A DNA stretch of 64,000 bases. Origin: Orientallactaga sibirica (lineage: Eukaryota > Chordata > Mammalia > Rodentia > Dipodidae). The first letter of the stretch is position 1, and each line of letters starts with the position of its first letter. The stretch spans positions 5,350,001 through 5,414,000 of the forward strand of contig JAEOAD010000018.1 of assembly GCA_036365145.1 (NCBI GenBank), given 5' to 3'. The position numbers and the translations under genes were made by a program. Below, one piece after another: positions 11,940 through 25,221 of the stretch. Below the pieces are notes generated by a model that had not been told where the DNA came from, made no database searches, and saw only the letters and a program-made list of their open reading frames with translations.

Positions 11940-12612
11940 GAAAATGCCTAAAGTTCAAAAGCATGCCCAACTTGTGACTTCTGCCATTTCTTTAATACTT
12001 TGGAACTTTTATTAGCTATTGAAAATTAAAATAGACATACATGTCAGGGCAGTTTAATAATGAAGAAAATCTTTTATAGTACATGTAATAAAACAGAACT
12101 TGAGTGATGTTTAGAAATAGTTAATGACACAGCTAGCCAGCCAGGCCAATTGTGCCAAGAGATGGTGTCATGTCTGTTATGAGGGAAACCATCTGCTTTC
12201 TGATTGGACTGGAGACCCACTCCATGGGAGGGAATACATGCCTGGTACTGAAACCTAGTCAAAAGCCTTTGGGGCTGGAGATGGATTACTGGTTAAGATG
12301 CTTGCCTGTGAAGTCTAAGGACCCATGTTTGACTCCCCAGATCCCAATGTAAGCCAGACGTACAAGGTCACAAATGCACACAAGGTGGTGCACACATCTG
12401 GAGTTCAAATGCCGTGGCTGGAGGCCCTGGCATACCAATCCTCCCTCTCTCTCTCTCTCTCTCTCATTTAAAACAAAAAGCCTTTGGCTGGGAAGGTCAT
12501 AAGCCCTAGAGGAATGAGTGCTGCTGTCTGGCTAAATGCCTATTAGGCCCACCAAACTGCCCTCTACACAGTTATGTTTATGCCTGCCTGCCTGCCTGCT
12601 TGCCTATCATCC

Positions 12613-12658
<46 letters not shown>

Positions 12659-13429
12659 GTATTTTTTTTCCCGGTTTTTCAAGGTAGGGTTTCACTCTAG
12701 TCCAGGCTGACCTGGAATTCACTATGTAGTCTCAGGGTGGCCTCCTACCTCTGCCTCCCGAGTGCTGGGATTAAAGGCGTGTGCCAGTACACCTGGCTTA
12801 TGCCCATATATTAATGCTATTCTACTTTTGTTTAGAGAAACTGGGGTGATTCAAAACTCACCAAAGTGCTAAGAAGAATTAACAGTGGAGTGTTCAGCAC
12901 TAAGTAAGACCTCTATCACACCCTCCAAGGCTCAGGGTCCATTGTGGAAGAGGTGGCAGAAAGAACCTAAGTGCCATGTTTCTGGCTAAGGGCACTGCAA
13001 AATTTTGTTCTTTAATTTGGAATTTTACATAAATACTTGAGCCTAAGACTCTATGAACATGGGTATTTGCCATAATCAATAAATGATGCACATTCTTATG
13101 TAAACCAATTTCATTTCAGCCCATCACAAACCACGGGTGTGCACATTAAGACAATTCTTGTATGTTTTTGTAATCTTACATGTTATGCTCTGTTGCCTAA
13201 GAAAAATGATTACAACTTTGCAAACCAAAATGCCCATATTTTGTTCCTATATTTTTATTTCATTTTATAAAATAAAGGAGAGAAAAAAGAATGTAAGCAC
13301 CAAAGGAAAGGAAGGACTGCTTACAATGCTGTCTTCCAGACACAAAATGACCTTGATATTCATGAAGTCACACTACCTACACAAGACACTAATAAAAGGA
13401 GGGGGGAAATAACATCAAAATAAAAGACA
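11940..13429. repeat. Intron interval with three SINEs and an ATCT microsatellite
   Basis: Dip plus 12,271-12,475; (ATCT)n 12,611-12,658; B1 minus 12,663-12,800. The stretches 11,940-12,270 and 12,800-13,429 look single-copy, with no recognised coding signal. Confidence 0.75.
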
Positions 13430-13660
13430 GGGGCTGGAGAGATGCTTAGCGGTTAAGGGATTTTCCTGCAAAGCCAAAGGACCTAAGTTCAATTCCCCAG
13501 GTCCCATGTTAGCCAAATGCACAAGGTGGCACACATGTCTGGAGTTCATTGGCAGTGGCTAGAGGCCCTGGAGCACCCATTCTCTCCCTCCCTCCCTCTC
13601 TCTCTCTCTCTGTCAAATAAATAAATATAAATAAAATATTTTTAAAAATAAAAAAATAAA
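13430..13660 (+). repeat. Dip-type SINE
   Basis: A well-kept copy (ggggctggagagatgcttag ... ctctgtcaaataaataaat). The following 13,670-15,015 is single-copy-looking intron with no gene that I can support. Confidence 0.9.
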
Positions 13661-15019
13661 AGACAGACTAATTAGAAGAAGTCAATGGAAGATGGATTTT
13701 AGAGGAGGAAGAGGTGGTGGACATGAATTATCATGGTTTATTGTCTATACTTAGGGAAGCTGTTAATAAGGTTAAAATTTTTTTTGAAGCTCTTTCTAAT
13801 TTTCTCCTCTTTTTATGGGTGCCTATATATAAATTTTATTTTCATCCAAGTTAAAAAGTGAGTACCTTGATGTTCTATTTTATCATGTAATTGACCAGTT
13901 GTTGTAGTACCCCTGTTTACTGATCCTTTTTTCCTATGCCAGTCTGGTGTCCATGAATCATACACAGTCTGAATGAAAATGCCTGTCACTGACACGTACA
14001 CCTACCTATACCCCTCTAAGAGGCCTGATCCCCTCTAAATGGTCCTGGAGCTCATCTGTATGCTATGTTTTTTTTTTTCTCCTCCCTATCACAGCTCATC
14101 GGATCACAGTGACCTTTGAGACCCTCTAAGCTAAGAAGGCTAGGCAGAGACCCTCCAGATTCTGTGGAACCTGTTGAGTTGACAACAGCCATTTATGCAT
14201 GTGGAACAGATGCCACAAGAGACAGTACTGTCTCAGAGCTGAAGTCTGACAAAGAAAATAAGCCACAGATATAAGACTAGGCCAGGTATATACAGAAGCA
14301 AGAATGGAGCACAGAGACAAAGTCATAGGGACAACAAAACAAAACAACAACAACAAAAAAAAAAACACAGAGCTCCGTGAGAAATAGACATCAACATGCC
14401 TGTGCTTCTGGCTGAGACCCTGGGGAGAGGGCAGGTACCAGCATCCAAAAGTAGGTTCAACAGAAGCTAGGTAGTTCAAGTAGAAGATAACACTTTCACT
14501 ACCCTAGTGGCAAATTTTAACATACCTTGGTATAAATAGGCAAAATCCCAGACACTGTAGTATACTATGCAAACAAATGATGTACAAAAGATTTACTGTT
14601 CTGAACAGCTGAAAAGGAATTACAATCCCTCATACATACCCCCCACACACACACACATATACACACATCTGCACTGGGGTGTGGATGACACATGAAGATC
14701 CATTCTTCAAAGCCAACTAGCATTTCCTTTCACAATGTAAGTCCAGTTACCTTAAAGTGCCCCCTGAGATTCCTATAGCCCTTTTGGGAGGGACTCCCCT
14801 CATTATGACAAAACCAGAAAGCCAAAGGCCCCCCAGAGAGACAAAGTTTAAAGCCAAGTCACAGGCTCTTCTTCTGCCACCAGTCTTGTGGAACACATTT
14901 GGCCCTGATCACCACAGCAAAGCCCAGCATGCCACAGGACAGGAGGCAGGACACAGCAGGGCATTTGCTCAGGTCCTCATCTTGAGCCCAGTCCTTCCAG
15001 TCCACACCTACCAGGAGGA

Positions 15020-15115
15020 ACTGCTCTATCTCACTCCCCATAGTCACTTGCCCAAAGTCAGTCAACACACTTATATGGCCCTGCAAGTGACAACACGAGG
15101 ACTGAGACCCAAGTG
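15020..15115 (+). repeat. MIR-like fragment
   Basis: The stretch with cacttgcccaaagtcagtca and gaggactgagacccaagt resembles the MIR segment that reads '...cttgcccaaggtcacacagc...'. Ancient and weak. Confidence 0.4.
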
Positions 15116-15369
15116 AGAACAACACATTGTTCTTGTCAGAGTTCAAGCCTACGACCAAAGATAAGAAGGCACAAATTTATGTGTACCACTGAGGGCCACA
15201 CAAAATTGACTAAGAGCACCAGCACGATACAACTACAGTTGTGATTGTCCACACTCATAAGGGAGTATCAACATAGGTTGATATCAACTTGTCCAGCTCT
15301 ACTCTATACTTGCCATACCTCACCTCCTTCAAACAAAATTAAAAATTTGACTCTAGAACTTTCCAAAGA

Positions 15370-17025
15370 CAGGCATATGCTAGCATTAGGGAGGCTGAGG
15401 CATGAGCATTTTGAATTCAAGGCCAACCTGAGCTACAAAGTGAATTTAGGGTCAGCCTGGCTACACAGCAAGAATGTCTCTCTCTGCAAAACAAAACAAA
15501 CAAAAAAACCACTCTAGTGCCGGGCGTGGTGGCGCACGCCTTTAATCCCAGCACTCCAGAGGCGGAGGTAGGAAGATCGCCAAGAGTTCGAGGCCACCTT
15601 GAGATTACATAGTGAATTCCAGGTTAGCCTGAGCTAGAGTGAGATCATACCTCAAAAAAAAAAAAAAAAAAAAAACCACTCTAATCACATAATCTTTTGG
15701 TTATTTTTCCTCCCAAACCATATTTATGCGCTGTTCATATGGGATTGATATATTTGTGGATTAAATTCTTACTCACATACTTGCTTATATTACATTTTAC
15801 TTTTTTGGGGCGGGGGGGTTCAAGGTCTCATTCTAGCTCAGGCTGACCTGGAATTCACTATGTAGTCTCAGGGTGGCCTAGAACTCACGGCGATCCTCCT
15901 ACTTCTGCCTCCTGAGTGCTGGGGGATTAAAGGCATGCACCACTATGCCTGGCTCATTTTACAATTTTTATTTATTTATTTAGTTATTTAGTTATTTATT
16001 TGCTAGGAAAGGGAAAGAGGACGGGAAGAGAATATGAATATGGAGTATAGACACACCAGCACCTCTGGCCACTGCAAACAAACTCCAGATGCATGTGCTA
16101 CTTTGTGCATATCTGGTTTTACATGGATACTGGGGAAATTGAATCAGGTGGGCAGACGTTACAAGTGCCTTTGACTGCTAAGTCATCTTCACAGACCTCA
16201 TTTTAATTTGTGCATTATAGTTGTTTCATGTACCAATTTATCTACTCATTTTTGTGGGGAGGGGGGTGCAGAGGAGTTTTGAGGTAGGGTCTTACTCTAA
16301 CCCAGGCTAACCTAGAATTCACTAGTCTGAGTGGCTTCAAACTCATAGCAATCCTCCCACCTTTGCATCCCAAGTGCTTACCTGGCTATCTACTTACTAA
16401 TTTTCTAAGACAAAAATAATCATTTCTAGTTGCTTTCCCCCTTCCCAAGCTGAATGAAATAAATGAAGATTTTTTTCTTATAACTTAAACTGAGGGCTGG
16501 AGAGATGGCTTAGCGGTTAAGGCATTTGCCTGTGAAGCCTAAGGACCCCGGTTCGATTCTCATAAGCCAGATGCACATGGCGGCACATGTGTCTGGAGTT
16601 CCTTTGCAGTGGCTAGAGGCCTTGGCGTGCCCATTCTAACTCTCTTCTCTTTCTCTCCCCCTCTCTCTGTCTCTAATAAATAAATTTTAAAAAAATTTTT
16701 AAATCTAAAAAAAATAAATAAATTGAAATAAGAATCCAATATATATCTAAATAGTGCTTTTTTGTTATAAAACATATAAATAATATACGGCATAGACAGA
16801 CTATTTCATCTTCAACATCAATTAGATGACATGTAGACTTAAGAAATAGCCATGTCAGCCGGGCGTGGTGGCGGCGCACGCCTTTAATCCCAGCACTCGG
16901 GAGGCAGAGGTAGGAGGATCGCTGAGAGTTCGAGGCTACCCTGAGACTACATAGTTAATTCCAGGTCAGCCTGAGCTAGAGTGAGACCCTACCTTGCAAA
17001 AACCAAAAAAAAAAAAAAAAAAAGA
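15370..17025. repeat. SINE cluster left of coding exon 2
   Basis: Decayed B1 plus 15,370-15,500; B1 plus 15,519-15,680; B1 minus 15,805-15,955; Dip minus 15,966-16,200; partial B1 minus 16,272-16,390; Dip plus 16,494-16,720; B1 plus 16,857-17,025, ending about 155 bases from the exon donor. Its head carries an extra 3-bp cgg step (ggcggcgcacgcc). Confidence 0.85.
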
Positions 17026-17179
17026 AATAGCCATGTCATGTCTGAACTTGTTACCTACCTTAGGCAAAGCTACAAAAGTGGCAAATTGGGCCACTTATGG
17101 AAGCATGAGAAAGAAGCCTGCAAATGAAAGGGGTCTGGTGTAGAAGAAAAAGCTGGAAAAACAGACAAAAGTGCAGTAC

Positions 17180-17342
17180 CTTTAAGTTTGGTATGGTTGT
17201 GAAGGAGTGGATCAGCAGAAACCATGCAAGGCCACCATGGGTAACCGGATACTTTGGACCACACCAAATCACCCACGTTGTATTTCAATGAGTGGTCTCT
17301 GTCCTTGCCAGTGTTTGTACAGGACTCCTTCTTAACTGGAAT
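17180..17342 (-). CDS. NSD2: NSD2 second coding exon (residues 200-253 plus one base; start of PWWP1)
   Basis: This exon opens the first PWWP domain, the reader of H3K36me2. After IPVKKES comes [19 protein letters not shown], with the signature P-W-W-P at residues 234-237. Two aromatic-cage residues known from human NSD2 (Y233, W236) are kept. The acceptor is ttttag and the donor is AAAG|gtactg. The 163-nt exon ends in phase 1, and its final G completes a glycine codon with the next exon. It differs from human at a few positions, for example LLHNH where human has LLHSY. The frame agrees exactly with the neighbouring exons. Confidence 0.96.
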
Positions 17343-18478
17343 CTAAAAGTAAACAACAAAAGATAAATATGAACACATCCAAAAACTATCCTTAAATCTA
17401 GTCATCTATCTTTAAGAGATCAGGCAATAATCAGGCTAAAGGTGTAGCTCGTTAGTAGAGTACTTGCCTACATAGGTAAGGCCCTGAATTTGCTCTCCAG
17501 CACACATGAACACCAAAAGGACAATGATTTTTGTATTCCATCCACATGACTTCATCACAATTGTTGTCTCCTGCTCACCTAAGGTGTCAGCACAGTGCCT
17601 GACACTCTAATGTTCAGCATTACCAAAATCTTTCTATATCTATTTTCTTGGCCTGGTGGATAGTCTTTAGTGGTGTTTTATTCACAGAACCCCAGGTCCA
17701 TACTGACTTGTCCCTAGTCATGTGTCTGATGATAGTCCTGGAGAGGAGGAGCCTCACCCAACATGAAAATCTCTTTCCTGAGGCAGGGGATCTAGTTCCA
17801 CCACTTGTGCTGTGAGTGCTCAGAGTTCCCTGAGTTTTAATGTCTCCATTTCTGGAACATAGCAAGGCTGATCATCTTCCCCAAGAGTAAATCCTCCCTA
17901 ATCCACTCTATTCTCTACTTGGATAACGACCTTGAAATCTTGCTGGCTGTTACAGATTTGTAAATACTGCAGTGGGGGCTGACAGAAACTAAAACAGTAT
18001 GTACTTTCAAGAGTTGTTAGCACTCAGATGACAGCACAGCATGACAGGTTTACCCCACTGTATAGGTGGAGAGTCAAAATTCAGGTAAATTCCCTAAGTT
18101 TTAACCAAACCAAGTAACAGAGCTATGGAGATGGGTTAGATCTCTGACAACTTGACAACTTGCATAGCCCTTTTACCTGTGAAAGCATCAGGTTCACTTA
18201 ATCTACAACCATAGGAACTTTAAAAAAAAAAAATCATCCAAATCAACCCAGTTTACTGTCTTGGTCTTTTAAAACATTCACCTAAGAAATTACATTAGCA
18301 ATCAAAAAACACTGTTTTTAAGCTCTCAAAGTACTTCATGGTTTTAATGAAATTTCATGGTTGAAATGAAACTTCAAGGAAATTTCAACTATTCCTTATC
18401 TGTGGTAATACTAAACAAAATTTCACAACTACAGTTTGTTTGTTTGTTTGTTTGTTTGTTTGTTTGTTTGTTTGTTTG
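17343..18478. other. NSD2: NSD2 intron, mostly single-copy
   Basis: An ID-like SINE remnant lies at about 17,435-17,510. The rest shows no gene. A MIR-like segment is at 18,045-18,130 (accccactgtataggtgg ... taacagagct), and a (GTTT)n run at 18,434-18,481 leads into a B1. Confidence 0.6.
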
Positions 18479-18618
18479 TTTGAGGTAGGGTCTTACTCTA
18501 GCTCAGGCTGACCTGGAACTCATTCTGTAGTCTCAGGCTGGCCTCAAACTCATGATGATCCTCCTACCTCTGCCTCCCAAGTACTGGGTCTAAAGGAATG
18601 CACCACCACACCCGGCTA
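18479..18618 (-). repeat. B1 SINE preceded by (GTTT)n
   Basis: An antisense B1 whose A-tail appears on plus as the GTTT microsatellite at 18,434-18,481, a common origin for such repeats. Confidence 0.88.
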
Positions 18619-18969
18619 ACACAACCATTTTAAACTAAATAACCCAACCCTTGGTGATGCCACCAACTCACATGAATTTCAGGTTACCTGTCTCAACTCT
18701 TCCAGTGGACCAAGAGCAACTGAAGGCCAACCAGTATTCAGTGCCTCCTATGTCACAAGTGCAGATGAGAATAGACCTTCCTAGTGTCCCTATTTCTTTC
18801 TGCCAAGGCCAAGATCCCTTAGCAGTGTTACATGCTATATACTCATTGAAGTGTTAGGACCATCTTGCATGTCACTTTAAGACATGATGACACAAACCAC
18901 CTGACAGTAACAGAACCATCTATTCTCCCACTTGAAGTCAGGGCTTTCCTTCCTCAGCCTTTGATGAAT

Positions 18970-19090
18970 GAAAACATGCTTGCTTGTGTGCAAAGTGTTA
19001 GGCTCTGCACTAGGAAGCAAGAACAGGAAGGTATGAGATACAGCCCAATCCTCAAGGAGGCAGCATTCTGCTGGACCACCTGGTTGAAGA
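18970..19090 (+). repeat. L2-like fragment
   Basis: The sequence around gttaggctctgcactaggaa and atcctcaaggaggcagcatt resembles the end of L2 that reads 'gccaggcactgtgctagg ... ctcaaggagctcacattcta'. Confidence 0.4.
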
Positions 19091-19289
19091 TACTACAAAG
19101 TGGATAGTAGCATATGCAGGAAGGATGACAACAGCACCTCTACATGGCACAGCTCTGTTCTCTATCCATTATAGGCACAGACTTAGGTCTCACAATAGGT
19201 CTGGTGTGTCTCCACTAATCAGTCAGCCTAAGAATGGCTGGGAGACAAGATTCATGCAAACAACAGACCTGAAGGTAAAGATGTGGAAA

Positions 19290-19390
19290 CTGGCTGACCT
19301 GGGTTCATAAACTGGTTCTGCCTGTTTTTAGCCATTTTAACCCTGAAAATATAACTTCTTTTAGCCTCTCAAATAGCACAGCAAGTGGTT
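19290..19390 (+). repeat. MIR-like fragment
   Basis: The gctgacctgggttcataaac ... agcctctcaaatag pattern resembles the MIR core, about 220 bases from the donor of the first coding exon. Low-similarity call. Confidence 0.35.
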
Positions 19391-19573
19391 GTGTACCTAA
19401 ATTAGGCAATGCCTGGTTATCTTGGAACCCAAAGCCTGCGCAGTAGTTAAGGCTCAGTCAACATGCCCTGCATGAGACCAGGACAAGACAGTAGCTGCCA
19501 GGACCAGGCCTGTCCCCAACCCCTTCACTTGCCATCACACACCTCTAGGTGCCCAACATGGGTACCATGCTCA

Positions 19574-20241
<668 letters not shown>

Positions 20242-21365
20242 CTATAGCATAAAAAAAAAAAAGGAGAAAAGCAATATATTACATTTTAAATCTATAATAA
20301 ATATGCCAATTATCTCTACCGCTCTGTTGGGGTGTTGTTTGGTTTTCTTTTTTTCTTTTTTTTTTTTTTTTGAGCCCAGGCTGACCTGGAACTCACTCTG
20401 TAGTCCCAGGCTGGCCTTAAACTCATGGCGATCCTCCTACTGACCTCTGCCTACAGAGTGCTGAGATTAAAAGCGTGCATCACCACACCTGGCTTGTTTG
20501 ATTTTGAGACAATAAATCAATATAAACAGGAAGCCAACACAAGGCCAAGTCTAAGCAAAAGGACAATAATGTAAAGCTGAAAAACATAACTAACACTGAA
20601 AGAAAAGAGCTAGTAGTCCCAGTCTCACCTATTGCAACTAAGAACTCGGAAGTGTGGCCAGTCATTTGGTCAGCAAAGTTTAATAGTCAAATCTTCCATC
20701 ATCCAGCATTAGCTCCAAAGTAATAAAACAAGAAGGGGGAAGAGGAATAAAAGCCACAAGTAACAGAGTGCCAGCAGTCCCAGTCAGCTCTAATTTGTGC
20801 TTAATCCAGTATTCTACTCTTTCCCTGCCCCTCCTTTTCCAGGCCCAAATTAAGCACTGAAGGCAAGAAATTCTGCAGTAATGTTACATTTTATGTATCA
20901 CCTAAAAAATAACTAGTCCAACACTGGAGAAAACAGATAATATATCACATTGGCCATGAGGGTAAAGTGCAGAGGGGACAGTTTTAGGAAGACAACTCTG
21001 GCTGCATGCAGTGTGATGGCTGAGCTCTTCACTGTGATGTACAGTCCCTAGTCAAGTATGAATAAGGAACAGGCAGACACTCACCCTAGCTAGCCTAGTC
21101 CACCAGGACTGGGCCACAGTAGGCTCCAATAGACCCCTCCCAGAAGGCAGTGACTAATAGCATCAAGCACTACAGAAAAGTGAAAACACAGAGCCAGAGA
21201 TGCCCATGCACGTACAGCAGTGACTCTCAATTTGGCATGATTTTAATTTTGTTCAAGGACACTTAGCTCTACTTAGAAGATTTTTGTTGTTGTTGTTTAC
21301 TGTCATCAGCTTAGGACCACTACTGAACCACCTTCTAAGTAGAGATTAAGAATACTACTAGGAGG
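20242..21365. other. NSD2: NSD2 leader intron next to first coding exon
   Basis: Contains the T-rich acceptor tract, a B1 on minus (20,360-20,495) and then about 850 bases (20,500-21,360) with no recognisable repeat or gene. It is the longest repeat-free piece of intron close to a coding exon and could hold a leader exon or control element, but nothing specific shows. Confidence 0.6.
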
Positions 21366-23108
21366 CCGGGCATGGTGGCGCATGCCTTTAATCCCAGCAC
21401 TCAGGAGACAGAGGTAGATGGATTGTTATGAGTTCGAGGTCACCCTGAGACTACATAGTTAATTCCAGGTCAGCCTAAGGCTAGAGTGAGAACCTACCCC
21501 AAAAACAAAAAATATAGAAAAAAAAAACAAAGAAAAAAGAATATTACTAGGGGGCTGGAGAGATGGCTTAGTGGTTGAGGCACTTGCCTGCAAAGCCCAA
21601 CAACTGGAGTACGATTCCCCAGTACCCATGTGAAGCCGGGTGCAGAATGGCACATGCATCTGGAGTTTATTTGCAGTGGCTGGAGGCCCTGGGGTGCCCA
21701 TTCATTCCCATTCTCCCTCTCTCTCCCCTTGAAAATAAATCAAAATTAAGAAAAACAAATAAATAAATGGCTGGAGACATGGTTAAGGTGGTTGCCAGCA
21801 AAGCCTAAGGACCCAGGTTCGATTCCCCAGGACCCATGTAAGCCAGATGCATAAGGTGGCAGGAGGCCCTGGCATGCCCATTCTTTCTCTATCTGCTCCC
21901 CTCTGTCTCCAATAAATAATTTTTTTTTTTTTTTTTTTTTGGTTTTTCAAGGTAGGGTTTCGCTCTAGCCCAGGCTGACCTGGAATTCACTATGTAGTCT
22001 CAGGGTGACCTCGAACTCATAACAATCCACCTACCTCTGTCTCCTGAGTGCTGGGATTAAAGGCATGCACCACCACGCCCAGCTCAAATTAATTTTTTTT
22101 AAGTTTTTAAAAATTTTATTTATTTTTGGAGAGAGACACAGAGAGGACAGAGAAGGAGAAGGAGACAAATAGAGAATGGGCACACCAGCTGTCTCTCAGC
22201 TGCTGTGAACGAAGTCCAGATGCTTGTGCCCCCCTTATGGGCAAGTGCGGCATTGCGCCCTTGCGTCATTTTTGCATCTAGCTAAAAGTGGGACCTGGAG
22301 ATTGGAACCGGGTTCTTAGGCTTAGCAGGCAGGCACCTTAACCGCTAAGCCATCTCTCCAGCCCTCGAATTAAATTTTTAAAAAAGAATACTACTGGGCT
22401 GGAGAGATGGCTTAGCGGTTAAGGCACATGCCTGTGAAGCCTACGGACCCCAGTTTGATCCTCCGGGTCCCTAGTAAGCCAGATGCACATGTTGGCACAT
22501 GTGTCTGGAGTACATTTGCACTAGCTAGAGGCCCTGGCATGCCCATTCTCTCTCTCTCTCTCTCCCTTTGTCTCTAATAAATAAATAAATAAATAATAAA
22601 ATATATTTTAAAAAAAAAGAATACTACTAAGTAGGGGCTAGAGAGATTCTCAGTGGTTAATGGCACTTGACTGAAAAACCCAATGACCCAGTATCCACAT
22701 AGACCAGATGTAAAAAAATGGCACATGCGTCTAGAGTTCATTGTGACACACCATGCTTTTCTCTTTCTCCCCAACCCCTAGAGAAAAAAAAATATATATA
22801 TATGTTTTGGTTTGGTTTTTCGAGGTAGGGTCTCACTCTAGCCCAGGCTGACCTGGACTTCACTATGTAGTCTCAGGGTGGCCTCAAACTTAAGGCAATC
22901 CACATTATCTCTGCCTCCCAAGTGCTGGGATTAAAGGTGTGCGCCCGGCTAAAATCAATTTTTTTTTTTTGAGGTAGGGTCTCACTCTGGTCCAGGCTGA
23001 CCTGGAATTAACTATGTAGTCTCAGGGTGGCCTTGAACTCACGGCGATCCTCCTACCTCTGCCTCCCGAGTGCTGGGATTAAAGGCGTGCGCCACCATGC
23101 CTGGCTAA
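21366..23108. repeat. SINE cluster
   Basis: B1 plus 21,366-21,520; Dip plus 21,550-21,770; Dip plus 21,768-21,925; B1 minus 21,938-22,085; long-form Dip minus 22,095-22,366 (CTCF-like core decayed); Dip plus 22,394-22,610; decayed Dip plus 22,632-22,790; B1 minus 22,815-22,950; B1 minus 22,970-23,108. The repeat aagaatactactaggg motif between elements suggests target duplications left by successive insertions. Confidence 0.85.
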
Positions 23109-23434
23109 AATATTTTTTAAAAGAGAACACTACTAAACAACCTACAATGCACAGGTGAATGCTACTAAATACCTATAATGCACAGGTTTCCCCCTTACAA
23201 CAAAGAATTATCAGGCCCAAGATATCAATAGTGAAAGGTAGAAAAAATTTGCTATGCATCCAGTTGCTGGTTATTGCCACAGAAAACCCAAGAAGTATTG
23301 AAGAGGACATAGGAAGCAGATTTTAAACAACCTAAGCTTTCTTCTGCCACTCGTGATGCTGCTTGTATATTCCTTTGACGCAATCTGGTAATAAGTCTTG
23401 AGAAGAGGCAGCTAAGGAGTCTCTGGCACTTTCC

Positions 23435-24010
23435 ATGGTTAATGACAAAGCCAAGGAAGGTGTCGTGACTGAGAATAAGGAACATATTAATTTGAAGGTG
23501 GTGGGGTAGGCTACACATACCACTTCATAAACTAAGGAAGCCTCATTTGACAAGCAGCAAATCAATAAAAGAGACATGTCTGCACAGTTGGAAGTGGAAG
23601 ATGAAGCTAAAATTGATGTGTCCAGCAACAGACAAGAGGTATCCACTAAATAGTGAACATGCTACTTTACTCTAGAACTTTGTTCTTCTAGAGTAAGAAC
23701 ATATTCTCAATTACAAAGCCACAATTTGGTCTCACCACACATCCTGACTGCTAACTACAGTACAGTTTTCTCTATTCTTTCTTCTTCCTCTTTCCCATTC
23801 CTTTATTGTACAGAAAGTATCTGGTATAGGCATATAATATATTACTTTATTTTTTACTAAATGGACAATGGTATATTGTAATTGAGACCAAATGAATATG
23901 GGATGAGGAAAATATTACTTCTGTGAAAACATCCCATTGACCAATCTATTAGTGACATGATCATTCAGCTCTTTGTAAGGCAACCTATCTTTAACTTGGG
24001 GTAAATCACT
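23435..24010 (+). pseudogene. SUMO2: SUMO2 processed pseudogene
   Basis: Intronless SUMO2-like sequence starts at an ATG, reading MVNDKAKEGVVTENKEHINL (SUMO2/3 have M-x-DEKPKEGVKTEN-x-DHINL). It resumes as AQLEVEDEAKIDV near the C-terminus. Two internal deletions of about 40 nt each remove much of the ubiquitin-like core. A one-base loss after the aspartate-valine codons and a premature TAG near 23,492 disable the frame. Bases 23,654-24,010 resemble the SUMO2 3' UTR as I remember it, including a segment around tttattgtacagaaagtatc, so the copy came from a mature mRNA. It lies antisense inside NSD2 intron 1. A SUMO3 or SUMO4-type source is less likely given the UTR match. No function is expected. 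Confidence 0.85.
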
Positions 24011-24027
24011 CTTTAAAAGGGGGGGAG

Positions 24028-24460
24028 AGCTGGGCATGGTAGCGCACACCTTTAATCCCAGCACTCGGAGGCAGAGGTAGGAGGATCATTGTGAGTTCGA
24101 GGCCACCCTGAGACTACAGAATGAATTCCAGGTTAGCCTGGGCCAGAGTGAGATCCTACCTCAAAAAAAAAGGGGGGGGGAATGCCGGCATGGTGCACAC
24201 CTTTAATCCCAGCACTCAGGAGGCAGAGGCAGGAGAATCGCTGTGAGGTCAGCCTGAGCTGAAAAAAAGGGGGGGACCTGGGGAGACAGCTCAGTGGTTA
24301 AAGGTGCTTGCAAGCCAAACCTGCCAGCCCAGGGATCAATTCTCCAGCCACCCACATAAGCCAGACCCCAAAAAGTGACACAAGTGTCTGGAGTTTGTAT
24401 GCAGTGGCAAGAGGCCATAGCATACCCATACACACATATGTGCAAATAATTTTTTTAAGG
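24028..24460 (+). repeat. SINEs between the two pseudogenes
   Basis: B1 plus 24,028-24,170, truncated B1 plus 24,183-24,270 and Dip plus 24,275-24,460 (tail short). All lie between the end of the SUMO2 copy and the start of the LUZP4-like copy. Confidence 0.85.
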
Positions 24461-24785
24461 GATAGAGAGGAAAGTGGGCAGAGCAACATGAAAATGGCCA
24501 AATGTGAAATGGATGACCTTTAGTGGAACAGATAAAATTATAGTCCTAAGAAACATAAACTCCCCCCAAACTGAAGAAGGAAACAGTGAGGAAGAACATG
24601 ACAATAGGAGTTTACATTCCAGGAGGGAATCAAGTACTCCTAGGCATGGCTTGAAAGGGAATTCAGAAGTTACAGTGAGCAAAGAAACCACGAAAAAAAA
24701 ATCTCAATTCAAGTCTGAACAACACCCTTTAACGAAGCAAACTTCATTTAAACAAGAGACCTGCTAGTTAGGAGAGATAGCACAT

Positions 24786-25215
24786 CAATCAGAAGAAAAT
24801 CAAGACCACTCAAGAGAGATCTTATGGTCAATCTAAGAGATCTCATAACCACTCTAGGAAATTTCATGGGAGGCACTCCAGGAAAATCTCACAGCCACCC
24901 TTACAGATCTAATGGCCACTCAGATCTCATGAATACTCAAGTAGATCTCATTATGGCTATTCAGGGAGCTCTCACTCAAAAAGATTTCACTATTGTTGCT
25001 CAGGGAGATAACATCATCACTCAGCTAGATTTCATGACTACTCAGATAAATTTCATCATAAGCACTCATATATTTCATCATCATGATCACTGAGATACAT
25101 CTCATCATGACTAATCAGATGCATCTCATCATAGCTACTTAGATACATCTTATCATAAATACTCAGGGATATCTCATCATCACTCAGAGATATCATGATC
25201 AGTCAAAAAGATATG
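24786..25215 (+). repeat. Degenerate 21-24 bp coding-type tandem repeat inside the LUZP4-like pseudogene
   Basis: Around 18-19 imperfect units of the form cactcagatagatctcatga run head to tail. Read in one frame they give His-Ser-Arg-Arg-Ser-His repeats; in another they give Thr-Gln-x-Asp-Leu-Ile repeats (an open 89-codon frame at 24,824-25,093). The unit length drifts from about 21 to 24 bases, so codon phase wanders between units. The repeat ends just before a Dip SINE insertion at 25,222. Confidence 0.8.
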
Positions 25216-25221
25216 GAAACA

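Noticed and set aside
14126..15158. Frames of about 100-119 codons in NSD2 intron
   Set aside because: No recognisable domain. The right part overlaps a MIR-like fragment.
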